38,138 nt of DNA, taken from Chalciporus piperatus. Its lineage: Eukaryota > Basidiomycota > Agaricomycetes > Boletales > Boletaceae. Position numbers and translations under genes: made by a program. This document shows positions 28,499 to 38,138 of this stretch, one piece after another (position 1 is the first letter of the stretch; every line of letters starts with the position of its first letter). The stretch is taken from the NCBI GenBank assembly GCA_038093975.1, contig JBBPTG010000230.1, positions 1 to 38,138 of the forward strand, given 5' to 3'. The notes under the pieces were generated by a model that ran no database searches, was not told the DNA's origin, and saw nothing but the letters and a program-made list of their open reading frames with translations.

Positions 28499-29210
28499 CT
28501 TGGATTAGACTTGAAAACACCGCCTGGACTCTAGGGCTAAAGAGTTGGTCAAGAAGACCGTTTGTGTACGTGACACACAGGAGACCGCAACTCCGTCCAC
28601 TGCTGCATATACGGTCGTCCGCCGTTATAAATTGGATAACGTTGCTGTTCCCCATAGTGCACTAGGGGCTCTTTCGTGGTTCGAGACGTCTTGGGGTCTG
28701 CGCAAGCACTAGCCCTCTGACTGTAGACATCACGCAGGTTCGTGTGATCACCTGTTGACGTCACACATTCGCCTTTGGCTTTTCATTTCGTTTGGGCCAG
28801 CCTTTAGTGCCCCGTCTCTGTTACCCTCAGTACTATAGTATTTTGATTCGAAGACCGGATTGGGATCGTGCCCAATTGCGAAGGACGACAAGGGAAAAGC
28901 GCGTCGCCGCCCCCTTGGCTGAGTCATACGTAGCAACGTAAGCCGGCAGCACCGCCGAGGTACAAAATAGAAAAACAATAAAAAAAAAATAGTATCCTGT
29001 ACTACGATAGTTTTCGCTACTGCTCGAAGATAGAAGTTCGAGAGTAGTATATGTGCAAAATCCAAACAGATCTTGGGAAACTTCCTCAGAAGGTCTGCAA
29101 AGATTCCGATAAGCGTCGCAGGTATTACCTCCGCTCGAAAAAATATTTTCTTCGTCCTCGTGTCTGTCATCCCCAGAGAACCTTTGGAAGATAGGGTTCA
29201 GTAAGGATAT

Positions 29211-30548
29211 ATGTCAGCAGAGTTCTTAGATCAAGATCCACAAGCTCAGGGTTACAGATCTCCCCCACGTCACTTCCCTTCCTCATCCGAAAGTTCACAC
29301 CCCCCTACTCCCCGTCCCGAAACTCCGATGGCAGATCCAGTAGATCCCATCGTTGCTCTCACCGCCGCTCTGAAGGCGCTCATATCAGACAATTCGGACT
29401 CCGTGTCCAAAAAAGTTGCCGACCCGGGAAAATGGGATGGTGACCGCACCAAGTTCCGGTTGTGGTGGGCGCAGGTTAACGCCTGGCAGTCCGTCCACAC
29501 GTGGAAAAACAACAAGGTTCGATGCCTCGCCGTACTCTCACGGTTAGAAGGAAAAGCGGCTGGTTTCGCCCAAATGACAATAGAAAAATGGTCTCGATAT
29601 GAACTACTACCACCGCCACCAGTAGAAGGCGAACTAGCAGAGGAACCTGTTCGAGAACCCCTGGGACTACTAGCATGGCCCACGTGGACAATATTTTCAC
29701 ATCTCCTCAAATCACATTTCCAGATTGACGTCCTCGCTCATGAGAGTCTCCGGAAATTGGAAGCATTGAAGCAGGCTGGGAAACCTGTGGACATCTTCCT
29801 TCAGGAGTTTGAATTGTTGAAAGCGGAATCAGAGATAGAAGACGCTCATGCCAAAGAGCTTCTGAAAAAGGCAATAGATTACAAAATCTATTATCAGGCG
29901 CAAATCAACACCAATGTTGATGAGCAAAATCTGACCAACACGATCGACACCTACCGAAAGTTGGGTCGAACTTTCGAACGTATCGTCGTTGAACGCGGTG
30001 CTCCAGTTCGTCAGGCACCCGCGACTGCGCCAAGGCCTTCATCATCATATCCGTATCTTCCCCCTCGCTACCCAATTGCATCACGCCCGCTCCCACGTCC
30101 CCCCGTTCCGTATGCGGCCCCCCGTTTCACTCCCACAGGCACACAGCCTGGTCGTGGAGCCCCGATGGATCTGTCGGCACAGCAAATGCCAAGATCCCCC
30201 GTTCGGGGAAACTGTTTCAATTGCGACCAGCCAGGTCATTTTGCAAACGCGTGCCCAAAGCCCCACAGGCCGCGTCAGAGACAAGTTGTTATGTGGGATC
30301 CATACTCGCAACAATACGTTGAGACTTCCCTGCCGTTTGACAACCGGCAGATGCCCTTCGCAGGTACCATCCCTGCACCCTACCCTCCTACCCCTTCCCC
30401 CTACCCCGCTGGCCCGTCCACCAGCACAAGTTACATGTCGCATCAAGCGGCATATACCAATCAAGAAGCGGAAGCGTATTGGCGCGACCGCATTGAATCA
30501 GAAGCCAAGGCACAGGCAGCCGAGGCTTTAAAAGGAAACAGCCAATGA
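29211..30548 (+). CDS. gag: Gag of gypsy copy E, complete
   Basis: 445 aa, same architecture as copy C: Pro/Ser-rich start, Gag domain with WW..VNAW, Pro-rich linker, one CCHC knuckle (CFNCDQPGHFANAC), tail ending KGNSQ. It differs from C by a few substitutions and one extra residue (EGELAEEPV). The TGA stop overlaps the next ATG (ATGA, 30545-30548). The gene is preceded by a complete LTR promoter and leader, so it could still be transcribed and make Gag, although no complete Pol is left in this copy. Confidence 0.92.
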   Translation: MSAEFLDQDPQAQGYRSPPRHFPSSSESSHPPTPRPETPMADPVDPIVALTAALKALISDNSDSVSKKVADPGKWDGDRTKFRLWWAQVNAWQSVHTWKNNKVRCLAVLSRLEGKAAGFAQMTIEKWSRYELLPPPPVEGELAEEPVREPLGLLAWPTWTIFSHLLKSHFQIDVLAHESLRKLEALKQAGKPVDIFLQEFELLKAESEIEDAHAKELLKKAIDYKIYYQAQINTNVDEQNLTNTIDTYRKLGRTFERIVVERGAPVRQAPATAPRPSSSYPYLPPRYPIASRPLPRPPVPYAAPRFTPTGTQPGRGAPMDLSAQQMPRSPVRGNCFNCDQPGHFANACPKPHRPRQRQVVMWDPYSQQYVETSLPFDNRQMPFAGTIPAPYPPTPSPYPAGPSTSTSYMSHQAAYTNQEAEAYWRDRIESEAKAQAAEALKGNSQ

Positions 30549-32266
30549 GAGAAATGGGTTCTCGGCGGCTCGGACATAAATATAACTTTTCTTCTTCTGA
30601 AAGGGCGTCCCTTAGTGGCGTGGCGACAGAAGTAAAACAATTCGTGCTTAATTCCCTTAAGGTAAATTATTCGAAAAAAGAAATCCCATCAAAAATACAT
30701 GTAAGGAATCAGAATCGGAAAAACGAGCTGGATCTCGCTATTACTATTATGTACGATAAAGGGGAGCAATGGAAGAAAATGGAGTTTGCCGCTCTGTTGG
30801 ATTCCGGCGCAACCGAAATTTTATAGATAAATCGTTCTGTGAGCGACATGGTTTGACACTGGAAGAACTTCCTTTTCCTATTCCAGTTTATAACGCCGAC
30901 GGCTCAGAGGGAGCGATAGGCGGTGTCACTCACAAAGTTTCGCTTGTTTTGGGACACAATGGACATTTTGAGCATATGGACGCTTTCGTTTCTGTACTTG
31001 GCACTCATCACATGATCATCGGCTATGATTGGCTTGAAAGGCATAACCCTGAAATTGATTGGGTGGCCAAACGAGTACGATTCACACGCTGTACAGATCA
31101 GTGCAAAGTAGTCAACTATCATTTGAATCGTTCTTTTTCTATTCGCCGAGTGTTTGAGGCGGGGCTCACCGAGAGAGTCCCAGTAGAGCTCCACGAATAC
31201 TTAGATGTCTTTTCAGAGCAAGAGAGTGAGCGTATGCCTACCCGAAAGGCGTGGGACCACGCAATAGATCTCAAGCCTGATTTCGTTCCTAAAAAGGGTC
31301 GGGTGATTCCGATGTCCGAACAGGAACTTGATGACGTCAAAAAGTTCATCGATAAGGAGTTATCGAAAGGATATCTTCGTCCGTCGAAATCCCCTCAGAC
31401 ATCTCCTGTTTTCTTTATTCCAAAAAAGGACGGTAAAAAGAGATTAGTTATGGACTATCGTTATGTAAATGAGGGAACTGTCAAGAACGCTTACCCTCTT
31501 CCCCTCATTTCCGGACTTATCGACCAGCTCAAAGGAGCTGACATGTTTACTAAAATGGACCTACGTTGGGGTTATAATAATGTTAGAATAAAAGAAGGCG
31601 ACGAATGGAAAGCGGCTTTCGTTACTCCATTTGGCGCTTACGAACCTGTTGTTATGTACTTTGGACTTACGAACTCTCCCCCCACATTCCAACAAATGAT
31701 GAATGATCTATTTAGCGATCTTCATGGGGTTCTTATTATTTATATCGACGATCTCATGATCTTTACGTTCGGAAAAACTAGAGCAGAGCACTTAGAAATA
31801 GTTAAAACCGTATTGCAACGTCTCAGAGAGAACGATCTTTACGTAAAACCAGAAAAGTGTAGCTTCGCGGTGGATTCCGTAGATTTCCTGGGAATGGTTA
31901 TCTCCCAGAAAGGCGTAGAGATGGACAATTCGAAGGTGCAGGCTATTCTGGATTGGCCCGCGCCAACTCGGTTGAAGGGTGTTCAGTCCTTTTTAGGATT
32001 GGCTAACTTCTATCGACGCTTCATTCAGGGTTTCGCTGACATTGCTCGTCCCTTGAATGACCTTACCAAAAAGGACACACCATATCGGTGGGGATCGGAG
32101 CAACAGCAAGCTTTTGACAAGCTGAAGCAGCAATTCACTACCGCTCCGCTTTTAGCATATCCTGACCGCTCGAAAGAAGTCAGAGTAGAAACGGACGCTA
32201 GTGATATTGCAACGGGAGCTGTGCTCTCGGTTAAATGTGATGATGGCCTCTGGAGGCCTTGTGCCT
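30545..32266 (+). pseudogene. pol: Protease and truncated reverse transcriptase of copy E
   Basis: A first frame (30545-30826) ends right after LLDSGATE with the same one-base loss seen in copy C. The frame at about 30820-32266 continues with FIDKSF, the rest of protease, and reverse transcriptase with YIDD. It also has the first RNase H strand (VETDASDIATGA). Compared with copies A and C it lacks about 10 residues near the start of the first ORF (SLPNGCISTT region). At 32266 retrotransposon sequence ends; the remaining codons to 32415 come from the adjacent DNA. No functional polyprotein can result. Confidence 0.88.
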
Positions 32267-32435
32267 CATCAGGAAAAAACCCCTATGCCATAATAGGCCA
32301 TTTGTGCTGCTATGGTGCACAAGGGGGCTTTTTGTGCTATAAGGGGGCCTTTTGTGCTATAGGGTATACTTTGGCACCTTATGTGCCATTTGATATCCCC
32401 AAATATTACATATGATATAGTATTGATAAAAATAT
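32267..32435. mobile_element. Probable terminus of a Plavaka DNA transposon with 20-bp tandem repeats
   Basis: Directly after the broken gypsy copy. Two head-to-tail 20-mers occur at 32321-32340 and 32341-32360, differing at one base (AAGGGGGCTTTTTGTGCTAT and AAGGGGGCCTTTTGTGCTAT). The TTTGTGCT core is also at 32301, and GTGCCA/GGCAC motifs are nearby. Subterminal repeats of this kind are typical transposase-binding regions of CACTA-like elements. The transposase stop codon is at 32436, so this is its 3' flank. The other end was not found, so the terminal inverted repeat is unproven. Confidence 0.5.
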
Positions 32436-35400
32436 CTAGTACAACGTCTGATAAGAGTACTTGCTAGACCAATTGTTGAGTAAAAAAGAAGAACAATTGT
32501 CTAGTACATTGTTGGACTTCCATTCTGATGGCCACTGGGATAAACCAGAAGCTAAAGGTATTAGTTGACAGGTTTGTCGTATAGTTTTAACAGAAACTAT
32601 GTCTCCCTGAACAACAGCGGGCAAGTGAGAGGATGGATGCAAAGGAGCAGGTTTGGAAACAGTGTACATATTATGGAACTTGCCTGGGGAACTGGAGAGG
32701 CGGTACCATTCTATGTACGCCAATGGTTCCTTGGGCCAATTGGCAGGTGCTGGCGTCAACAGAGAAAGGGTGGCGGGTAATTTGAAAATCACCCTCAGGC
32801 GCCCTATTCTCATTCCTGTGGCCCAGAGTCAGTGATGGAGATGATTGATTTAAAACAATGAACCCTTACCTTGTAAGCCTGCGGTCTCTGCATCTCCCCG
32901 GTAGGCCACTGCTACCGTGTCAAACCTGCCTGGCTTGGCCTTGATAGAGTCCACCCCCTCCTCACCATCGACGTCGTTGCCCAGGACATCCAAGGCAAAC
33001 TTGCAGGAATGCCAGACATCAAGCTTGTCAAAGGGAAGGTGGGCATAGGGGACAGCAGCTCGAGCAAGAGTTTCGCCTGCAGGGAGCAGGGAGTTGAGGT
33101 AGTTGCGAAGGTGGTGGGCAAAAGAGGGCGCATTGTGGTTTTTTTGAATGCTGGCGATGGTCTGATGGGGGACAGCAGGTTGTTGGGCGATGGCTAGTCC
33201 AGTGAGGGTGGATGTTGGGTTGGGTGGTTCTTGCTCCTCTTCTTCAGCATCGTCCTTGGTCCTGCTATTGATGTAGGTCTGAAATAAAGCTATCTTCTCT
33301 TGCCTCTCCAGCCAACGGGTCATCTGCGGAACTTCATTTCTGAAGTTGGATGCGCGCCACCCTTCCTTGGCCATGTCGATGTGAAAGCGTTCGAAAGCCT
33401 CCGTGTTGTAGTTGTCGGTGGTGCCGAAGTTGCGGATAGACTCAACGTAGTGCACCAGAGAGTGCACCTTGGGAATGTTGAGGTGATTGCGGATGCCCAG
33501 GCCGTCAGGAGAGGAGAGGAGGATAGACTTGTTCTGGTGGAACAAATCCAAAGACTCCTCCATCCATTTGAGGGAGTCATCGTCATGAGTGGCATACTGA
33601 GCAAGGTAAATGAAGTCCAGCAGCCCGCGGTAGCAGGCGAGGACCTGGGAGGGGACTTTACCGACCAGCAGCCCGAGCAAGATCCGGGCCATATCTTTCC
33701 TCTCCTTGCCGGCAATCTGGGAGAGTTTGGACCATCCGGAATGAAAATGGCGGACACCGAAGCAGGGGGGGAGGGCGCGGATGCGCTGGTCCAACTCGCG
33801 GGTCTCCATGAGGCTGGAGCACCAGAGAATGAGGTACTTGACAATACCATGGTAGAGTTGATGGAGAACATCCGGGGTCATGGAGAGGTGGATGTCGCAA
33901 AAGGGAAAACCATCCCAGAACGGCCTCGTGACACCCCCTGAGATTAGCTCTTCCCTGCAAAGCTCTTGATAGTGGGAGGTGGAGATTGCGTTTGCTTTGG
34001 CTTCCCTAATGGATCCAATTGTCTCTTTCTGTCTTCTAGGCTGCCCCGAACGTCGCCCTTCCAGTTCGCCCTCGGTGACTTTGCATCTGGGACAGGTGCC
34101 ATACTTGCAGCACGTCACCAGACACTGCTCGGGATAGTCTGCCACGTATGCTGCAAGGATTGGGTGGACTCGACGTACTCGGCCATCCCCTCCCGTCATC
34201 TCTACTCCCTCCACTCCAGCCTTGATAAGTGGCTCCAGGATAATCCGCATGGAGTCATGGAAAAGCTGTTGAATGCGGGCAGATTGTTGCTTTTTGGTCA
34301 GGTTCTCCCCGACATCCTTACTGACCGACAGATACCCGATTAGAATGCAAGCGTTTTGACTGGGTTTGCGACGTATGGCCCGCGGGATGTTGCCAAGAGT
34401 GAGATAGACTGGGTAAGCCGACTTCCCTCCCGAGAACTGCGTGAGCTGCGTCTTGTCTGTCGAGATGATCACTGGGGCCACACATGACCCTTCGGGCAAG
34501 CGTCTCTGTAATTGTAGTCTTGAGTAAATGTTAGTCCATGGAAATGTTTTAAACGCACCTGAACCGCCGCCCACCATTCCCCAGTCCACATCTCATGGTA
34601 TATTCGTTTGTTCTTGCTTGCGTTGGTGAAGATCCGCTTGGGCCGATAGACGATATCTTTGGCATGCGCGGGATTCCCTAGCAAGGCCTCAATGGCCTCA
34701 ATGGCCCCGCGGTAGTGGATAGTGTGTTTCGAGCCTGGGTCTGAGCGATACCAGAGATCTTTGGTAGTCCATTTGACGCGGGGAGGGATGGAGTCAACAA
34801 CCTGGTGTAGAGAACGTATGTTGTGAAAGGAGAGGCCTAAACTCTCCACTACCTAGATACGCAAATCAGAAAGTGGGACAATAGAGGTCAAAGGACTCAC
34901 CCCTGGGATAGAAAGAAGGCGATCCAAGGATTTATGTCCTATACCATCCTGGATGGCCCAACGGGCTACTCTCCAATCCAGCTCAGATGCGAAGGGGGCG
35001 AACTTGGCCCGCACCTGGTCCGGGTCGTTCATGGCAGTATCCCCCTCAGCATCCTCACCTCCAAATGACTGACGCCATTTCTCATGCAGAGTGTGATCCA
35101 TACGAATAACTCGCCCTGCCTGGGGGAAAGGGTCTTCTTCGACCCGCTCGTCGTTTTCAGTCTCCAGGGCTGGGGATCGAGAGGTGGAGGGGCCTGCGAC
35201 ATCTGCTTGGTCCACAGCATCCAAAGGAATGAGGTCGTACAGGCGGTCTTGAAACTCGTTAGCCAAGTCCCGGGCTGTGACTTCAGTCTGTGAGTTTGCG
35301 TCCATGGGTATATCAGAGATAGCCTCCGGAATATCCCTTTCAACAGTCTCCAATTCTTCCTCCAGAGGCCCTGCACTGGTTAGTTCCTGTAGCTTTCCTT

Positions 35401-35530
35401 TCTTATATGTTTGGCATCGCCGTGCTGAACTCATGTGAGCCAACAGGCCCTGAGTGGTCTTGAGCCTTTTCAGACATACAGGACAGGCCAGCGGGTCGTC
35501 GACGTTGAGATTTCGTAGCAGCGTCTGCAT
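32436..35530 (-). CDS. Plavaka-type (CACTA-like) transposase, intact
   Basis: Exons 35530-34901, 34852-34559, 34505-32870 and 32815-32436 are separated by GT-AG introns of 48, 53 and 54 nt. They add up to exactly 980 codons, a 979-aa protein. Residues 16-39 form a C2HC zinc finger (CPVC...H....C). Exon 2 gives YHEMWTGEWWAAVQ. Exon 3 carries the family signatures STDKTQLTQFSG, GNIPRAIRRKPS, GTCPRCKV, SMTPDVLHQLYHGIVKYL and FHIDMAKEGWRASN. Exon 4 has WPKEPLAYIEWY and LLNNWSSKYSYQTLY. These mark the Plavaka group common in Agaricomycetes. It should bind element ends and cut them in the nucleus. I see no frame break. The stop lies about 170 bases from the putative element end at 32267. Confidence 0.88.
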
Positions 35531-35726
35531 TGCTGAGGGTGGGTGGCAAGAAGTTGACAGGCCAAGACCTCAATCGAACGGACTGGGAATAAAGAGATAT
35601 GAATAGCCCGGAATGCACATACATGAGTATCCTATGAAACGCAGTCCGCGTAGTCACAAAAGATGATGACGACAAGAAAGATTTGCGACAATGATCATAA
35701 GAGGTATCCCGAAACGCAGAAGGAAA
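35531..35726. other. Short intergenic gap, nothing recognised
   Basis: About 200 bases between the kinase stop and the transposase start, both on the minus strand. It must hold the transposase promoter and the kinase 3' end. No inverted copy of the 32267 terminus is visible here. Confidence 0.5.
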
Positions 35727-38138
35727 TCACTTCCTTTTCTTTAGGGTGGATGAGCCAGATGCCTCAGCGTCCGCCAAATTTCTCTTCAAGCTGTTGGAAG
35801 ATTTCGTTTGGAGCTTCCCAGAGGTGGGTAGAGCCGAGGCTCGAGACGACCGTGCGGATTGTCGGATAGTAACCACTGGGAGTTGAAGACTATGGCCCCC
35901 AAGATCTTTACCAGAGATTGGCAGCGACGCATAGCGACGACGAGCTTCTTCCACTACCTTGGGAGATGCACCAGCAACATCTTGGGCACCGTCTATCCCT
36001 TGGCGCATTTCGTGAAGAATTAGGACAAAGTCAGCGTGGGTGATGCGGGGGTTGGGTGGCTGGTTATGGGCCCATCGGAAGCGCTTCGCCAACTTCAACA
36101 TGCCGTCCACAAAGGGCTGACACTCCCGCCAATATGGGCTCATGGCATTGGTGAAAGTGTTCTCGCCTATATCCCTCTTGAACTGTAAAACAGCTTCCGC
36201 ATCATCCAGGTGTAGGCCAGGGGTGGCCCATACCGGTACGCCAAAGCCGCTTGCCTGACTATCCACAGGGAAGCGAAGAGAGGACTTCTGGGAAGTAGTG
36301 CGCGGCATGGAGAGCTGGTGGCCGGACGATGTCTTCTCTGATGGGTCAGGGAGCAGTGGAGGTCCCCATTGGCGTAGATGACAGTAGGGGCCAGAGGTGT
36401 TGATGGCGAGAATCCACATAACCCAAAATAGGCCTTCAAGGTCATGCCAAGCCTGGCGTTGCACTTTCCCATTGATTGCAAGGTCGGAGTACAATTCAGA
36501 TGCGAGAAACGGATAGGTACCCTATCAAGCGAAGTGAATGAGCCACACATATTTCTGCCAGATACTTGACAGACTTACCGTGATCCCCGTGCATCGGTAC
36601 TCTTCGGGTTTCTGTAGGTCTATCGCCATACCCAAATCCCCGAGGAGAGCGGAGCGTTTCGGGTAACGTCGAGGGTCGGGAGGCCCTTCGATGCCCATAG
36701 TGGGCCAATCGGGAACAACTTGCTTCTCGTCAAGAGGATTATTGATGGCCCACCAGACGTTGGACTCGCTGGGGTCGTTGTGGAGGAGATCTCTTGACAG
36801 CAAGTTAAAATGGCCTACCGCAAACCGTCAGCCCTGTAGTAGCGCGGCAAGCCAGCAGGAAGCTCACCTGCCACAGCGCACATCATGCCGTTGATCATTT
36901 CCCGTCGACAGGAAAACCAATTCAGACTTACACCCACTGTCTCTGTCACAGTCCGGTAGTGTGTGCGGTGTTCAAGAGCCTCGGTCGAAGGGAAATTCTT
37001 GAACCTTTCAACGACAGTGGAAACAGAATCCTCCTGCATTGGCCCGTTGTAGTTGACCCGGACAGCCTCAGCAAAGAGCACGATCGGGTTACCGCGGAGA
37101 TAGAGTTCGCCCCATTTTGAGGTAGCATCAGTAGCAAGGTTATCCTTCCAGATCTCCAATTTATCTGCGGCGCAAAAATTTCTTCTTCCTCCTTCGTCCT
37201 CGCTTTGGCTTGATTCGCTCGTTCCAGGTAAAGTTCTTGCGACTTGATATCGGTGGGCCCCTTGGGATAGAGGAAAGTCTCTTTGAGGGCGAAGAAGCGC
37301 TTGGAGTTATCTTGGTCATAGCCAACGGCGACCTTGCTTCCCTTGCCTGCCAAGCCTATACTCCTGTAGTACATTGCCGACGAGAGGATCAAGTGGAGGG
37401 GTTGACTTTGGCAACTGCAGGCTGAGCCTATAGCGATGGATGGATGTCTTGGGGTTGTCCTTCGATTGCTCTTTATGAAGCAAGAAGGCAGGGTCAAAGC
37501 CAAGATGAGCGCTGCGCCCAGTACTGAGGGCTAGAATCGTTTGGATGAAAGTCGTGGGATCTTCGTGGATGTTGAGAAACGCGGAGTAGAAGGGATTATC
37601 CCGGTAGTGGAGCGCAAGTCTGAGGTTCCCATCGCAGAGCATCCCTCCAAGGAAAAAGAGCGATTGATCTGAGAGTTGGTGATAAGGCCAGCAGCCTGTT
37701 GGAGTTGGCTTGTGGCCGTCTGAATATTGAATTCTGAGCCGGAGCTCTTGATTTCAATGTAGGTGAGGACGGTGCTCATGTAGTAAGGGGGTTCTTGCCC
37801 ATGTGGCACCAGGATGACATCTGGTCTGCGTGTGCCCTCAATGAGGTGTGCTTCGTGCGAAAGCCACTTATAATTCTCCAGCGGAAAGTGGGATGGCTCA
37901 CGAACCATCGCAGCTTCAGTCAACTGAGCCATTGACCGTTAACAAAGATCAGAATAGTGGATTAGGAGGTGGCCTTACCGCGTTGAACAGCGACGCCCAG
38001 CGTGCTTCTGAGTTGCTGCCTTTGACTTTGTCAATTTGCCATTTCTTCTTCTCCGAGTCGTAGAAACCCCGCCCCTCCAAATACTGCAGGATGCCCTCAA
38101 TAACGGGTAGCTCAACTCTAAAAGACGGAGCAGTGGGA
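35727..38138 (-). CDS. FunK1-type fungal protein kinase, partial at window edge, with frame breaks
   Basis: The N-terminal part (from 38138) reads FRVELPVIEGILQYL and is spliced (intron 37978-37924) to LTEAAMVREPSHFPLENY, then SSGSEFNIQTATSQLQQAAG. The kinase core follows: glycine loop (IGLAGKGSKVAVG), FALKETFLYP, a catalytic-loop equivalent LLHNDPSESNV, and LLGDLGMAIDL in the DFG position. After an intron come GTYPFLASELYSDL and QRQAWHDLEGLFWVMWI. It ends in a basic Ser-rich tail. This is the FunK1 layout, a kinase family expanded in mushrooms with unknown substrates. The frame changes without an obvious intron near 37655, 37370 and 37165, two of them at A/T runs. It is either decaying or affected by sequencing errors. 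It lies 200 bp upstream of the transposase on the same strand. Confidence 0.75.

Larger units (their letters stand above)
28044..32266 (+). mobile_element. Gypsy copy E (family 1), 3'-truncated
   Basis: LTR, leader (28512-29210), gag (29211-30548), protease/pol (30545 on). Similarity to copies A and C ends at about 32266 inside RNase H, just after GLWRPCA. The sequence that follows is unrelated and looks like a DNA-transposon end. Integrase, chromodomain and 3' LTR are not in the window. Confidence 0.88.

Noticed and set aside
32267..32415. Novel C-terminal domain on the copy E polymerase
   Set aside because: It is readthrough from truncated gypsy into adjacent transposon-end repeats; the residues are encoded by the tandem repeats.
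33300..33941. Long plus-strand ORF opposite the Plavaka transposase
   Set aside because: Antisense shadow of a strongly conserved coding region; no recognisable domain of its own. The same holds for plus-strand ORFs at 2752-3324, 12330-12653 and 22488-22925.
1..38138. CRISPR arrays, rRNA or bacterial insertion sequences
   Set aside because: None seen; the short tandem repeats present belong to LTRs and a DNA-transposon end in a fungal setting.

Overview
The window looks like a transposon-rich stretch of a basidiomycete (Agaricomycete) genome. The evidence is 47-63 nt GT-AG introns and protein families typical of mushrooms: KDZ and Plavaka transposases, a TET/JBP-like dioxygenase, FunK1 kinases, chromodomain Ty3/gypsy elements and a Tad-like LINE. 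Only about 4 kb (24149-28043) plus the right edge resembles ordinary host sequence.

Left part (1-6365, mostly minus strand): a Ty3/gypsy element of 'family 2' (LTR 1858-2333, two overlapping ORFs, then gag running off the window) has inserted into a 5'-truncated LINE (about 2334-3982). The LINE abuts a decayed gag-protease region of another gypsy element ('family 3', 3983-5870) with its 5' LTR at 5896-6365. That LTR cuts into a TET/JBP-like 2OG-Fe(II) oxygenase gene (+ strand, 6366-7263).

6366-10954: the oxygenase gene is tail-to-tail, one base apart, with a KDZ (CxC-type) transposase gene on the minus strand. This is a dioxygenase-carrying KDZ transposon. Its reading frame is open through seven introns. 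A family-2 solo LTR sits inside the last intron, and a gypsy LTR removes the N-terminus.

10955-24148: a compound of 'family 1' chromodomain gypsy elements, A (-), B (+) and C (-). A is the 3' half of an element and B is a 5' half in opposite orientation. The two break at the same gag position, and the same 5 bp is duplicated next to LTR ends at both junctions. This is what autointegration of a retrotransposon cDNA would leave. Families 1 and 2 both carry an 11-nt primer-binding site complementary to the predicted 5' end of their own RNA, as in self-priming Tf1-type elements.

24149-28043: an apparently intact five-exon gene of unknown function (487 aa, possibly DUF6698-like) and a decayed EST1/SMG6-like fragment, bracketed by inverted gypsy copies C and E.

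28044-38138: gypsy copy E (+) is cut in its RNase H domain by what looks like the terminus of a Plavaka transposon. Its 979-aa, four-exon transposase is intact (32436-35530). A FunK1-type kinase gene follows on the same strand and runs off the window.
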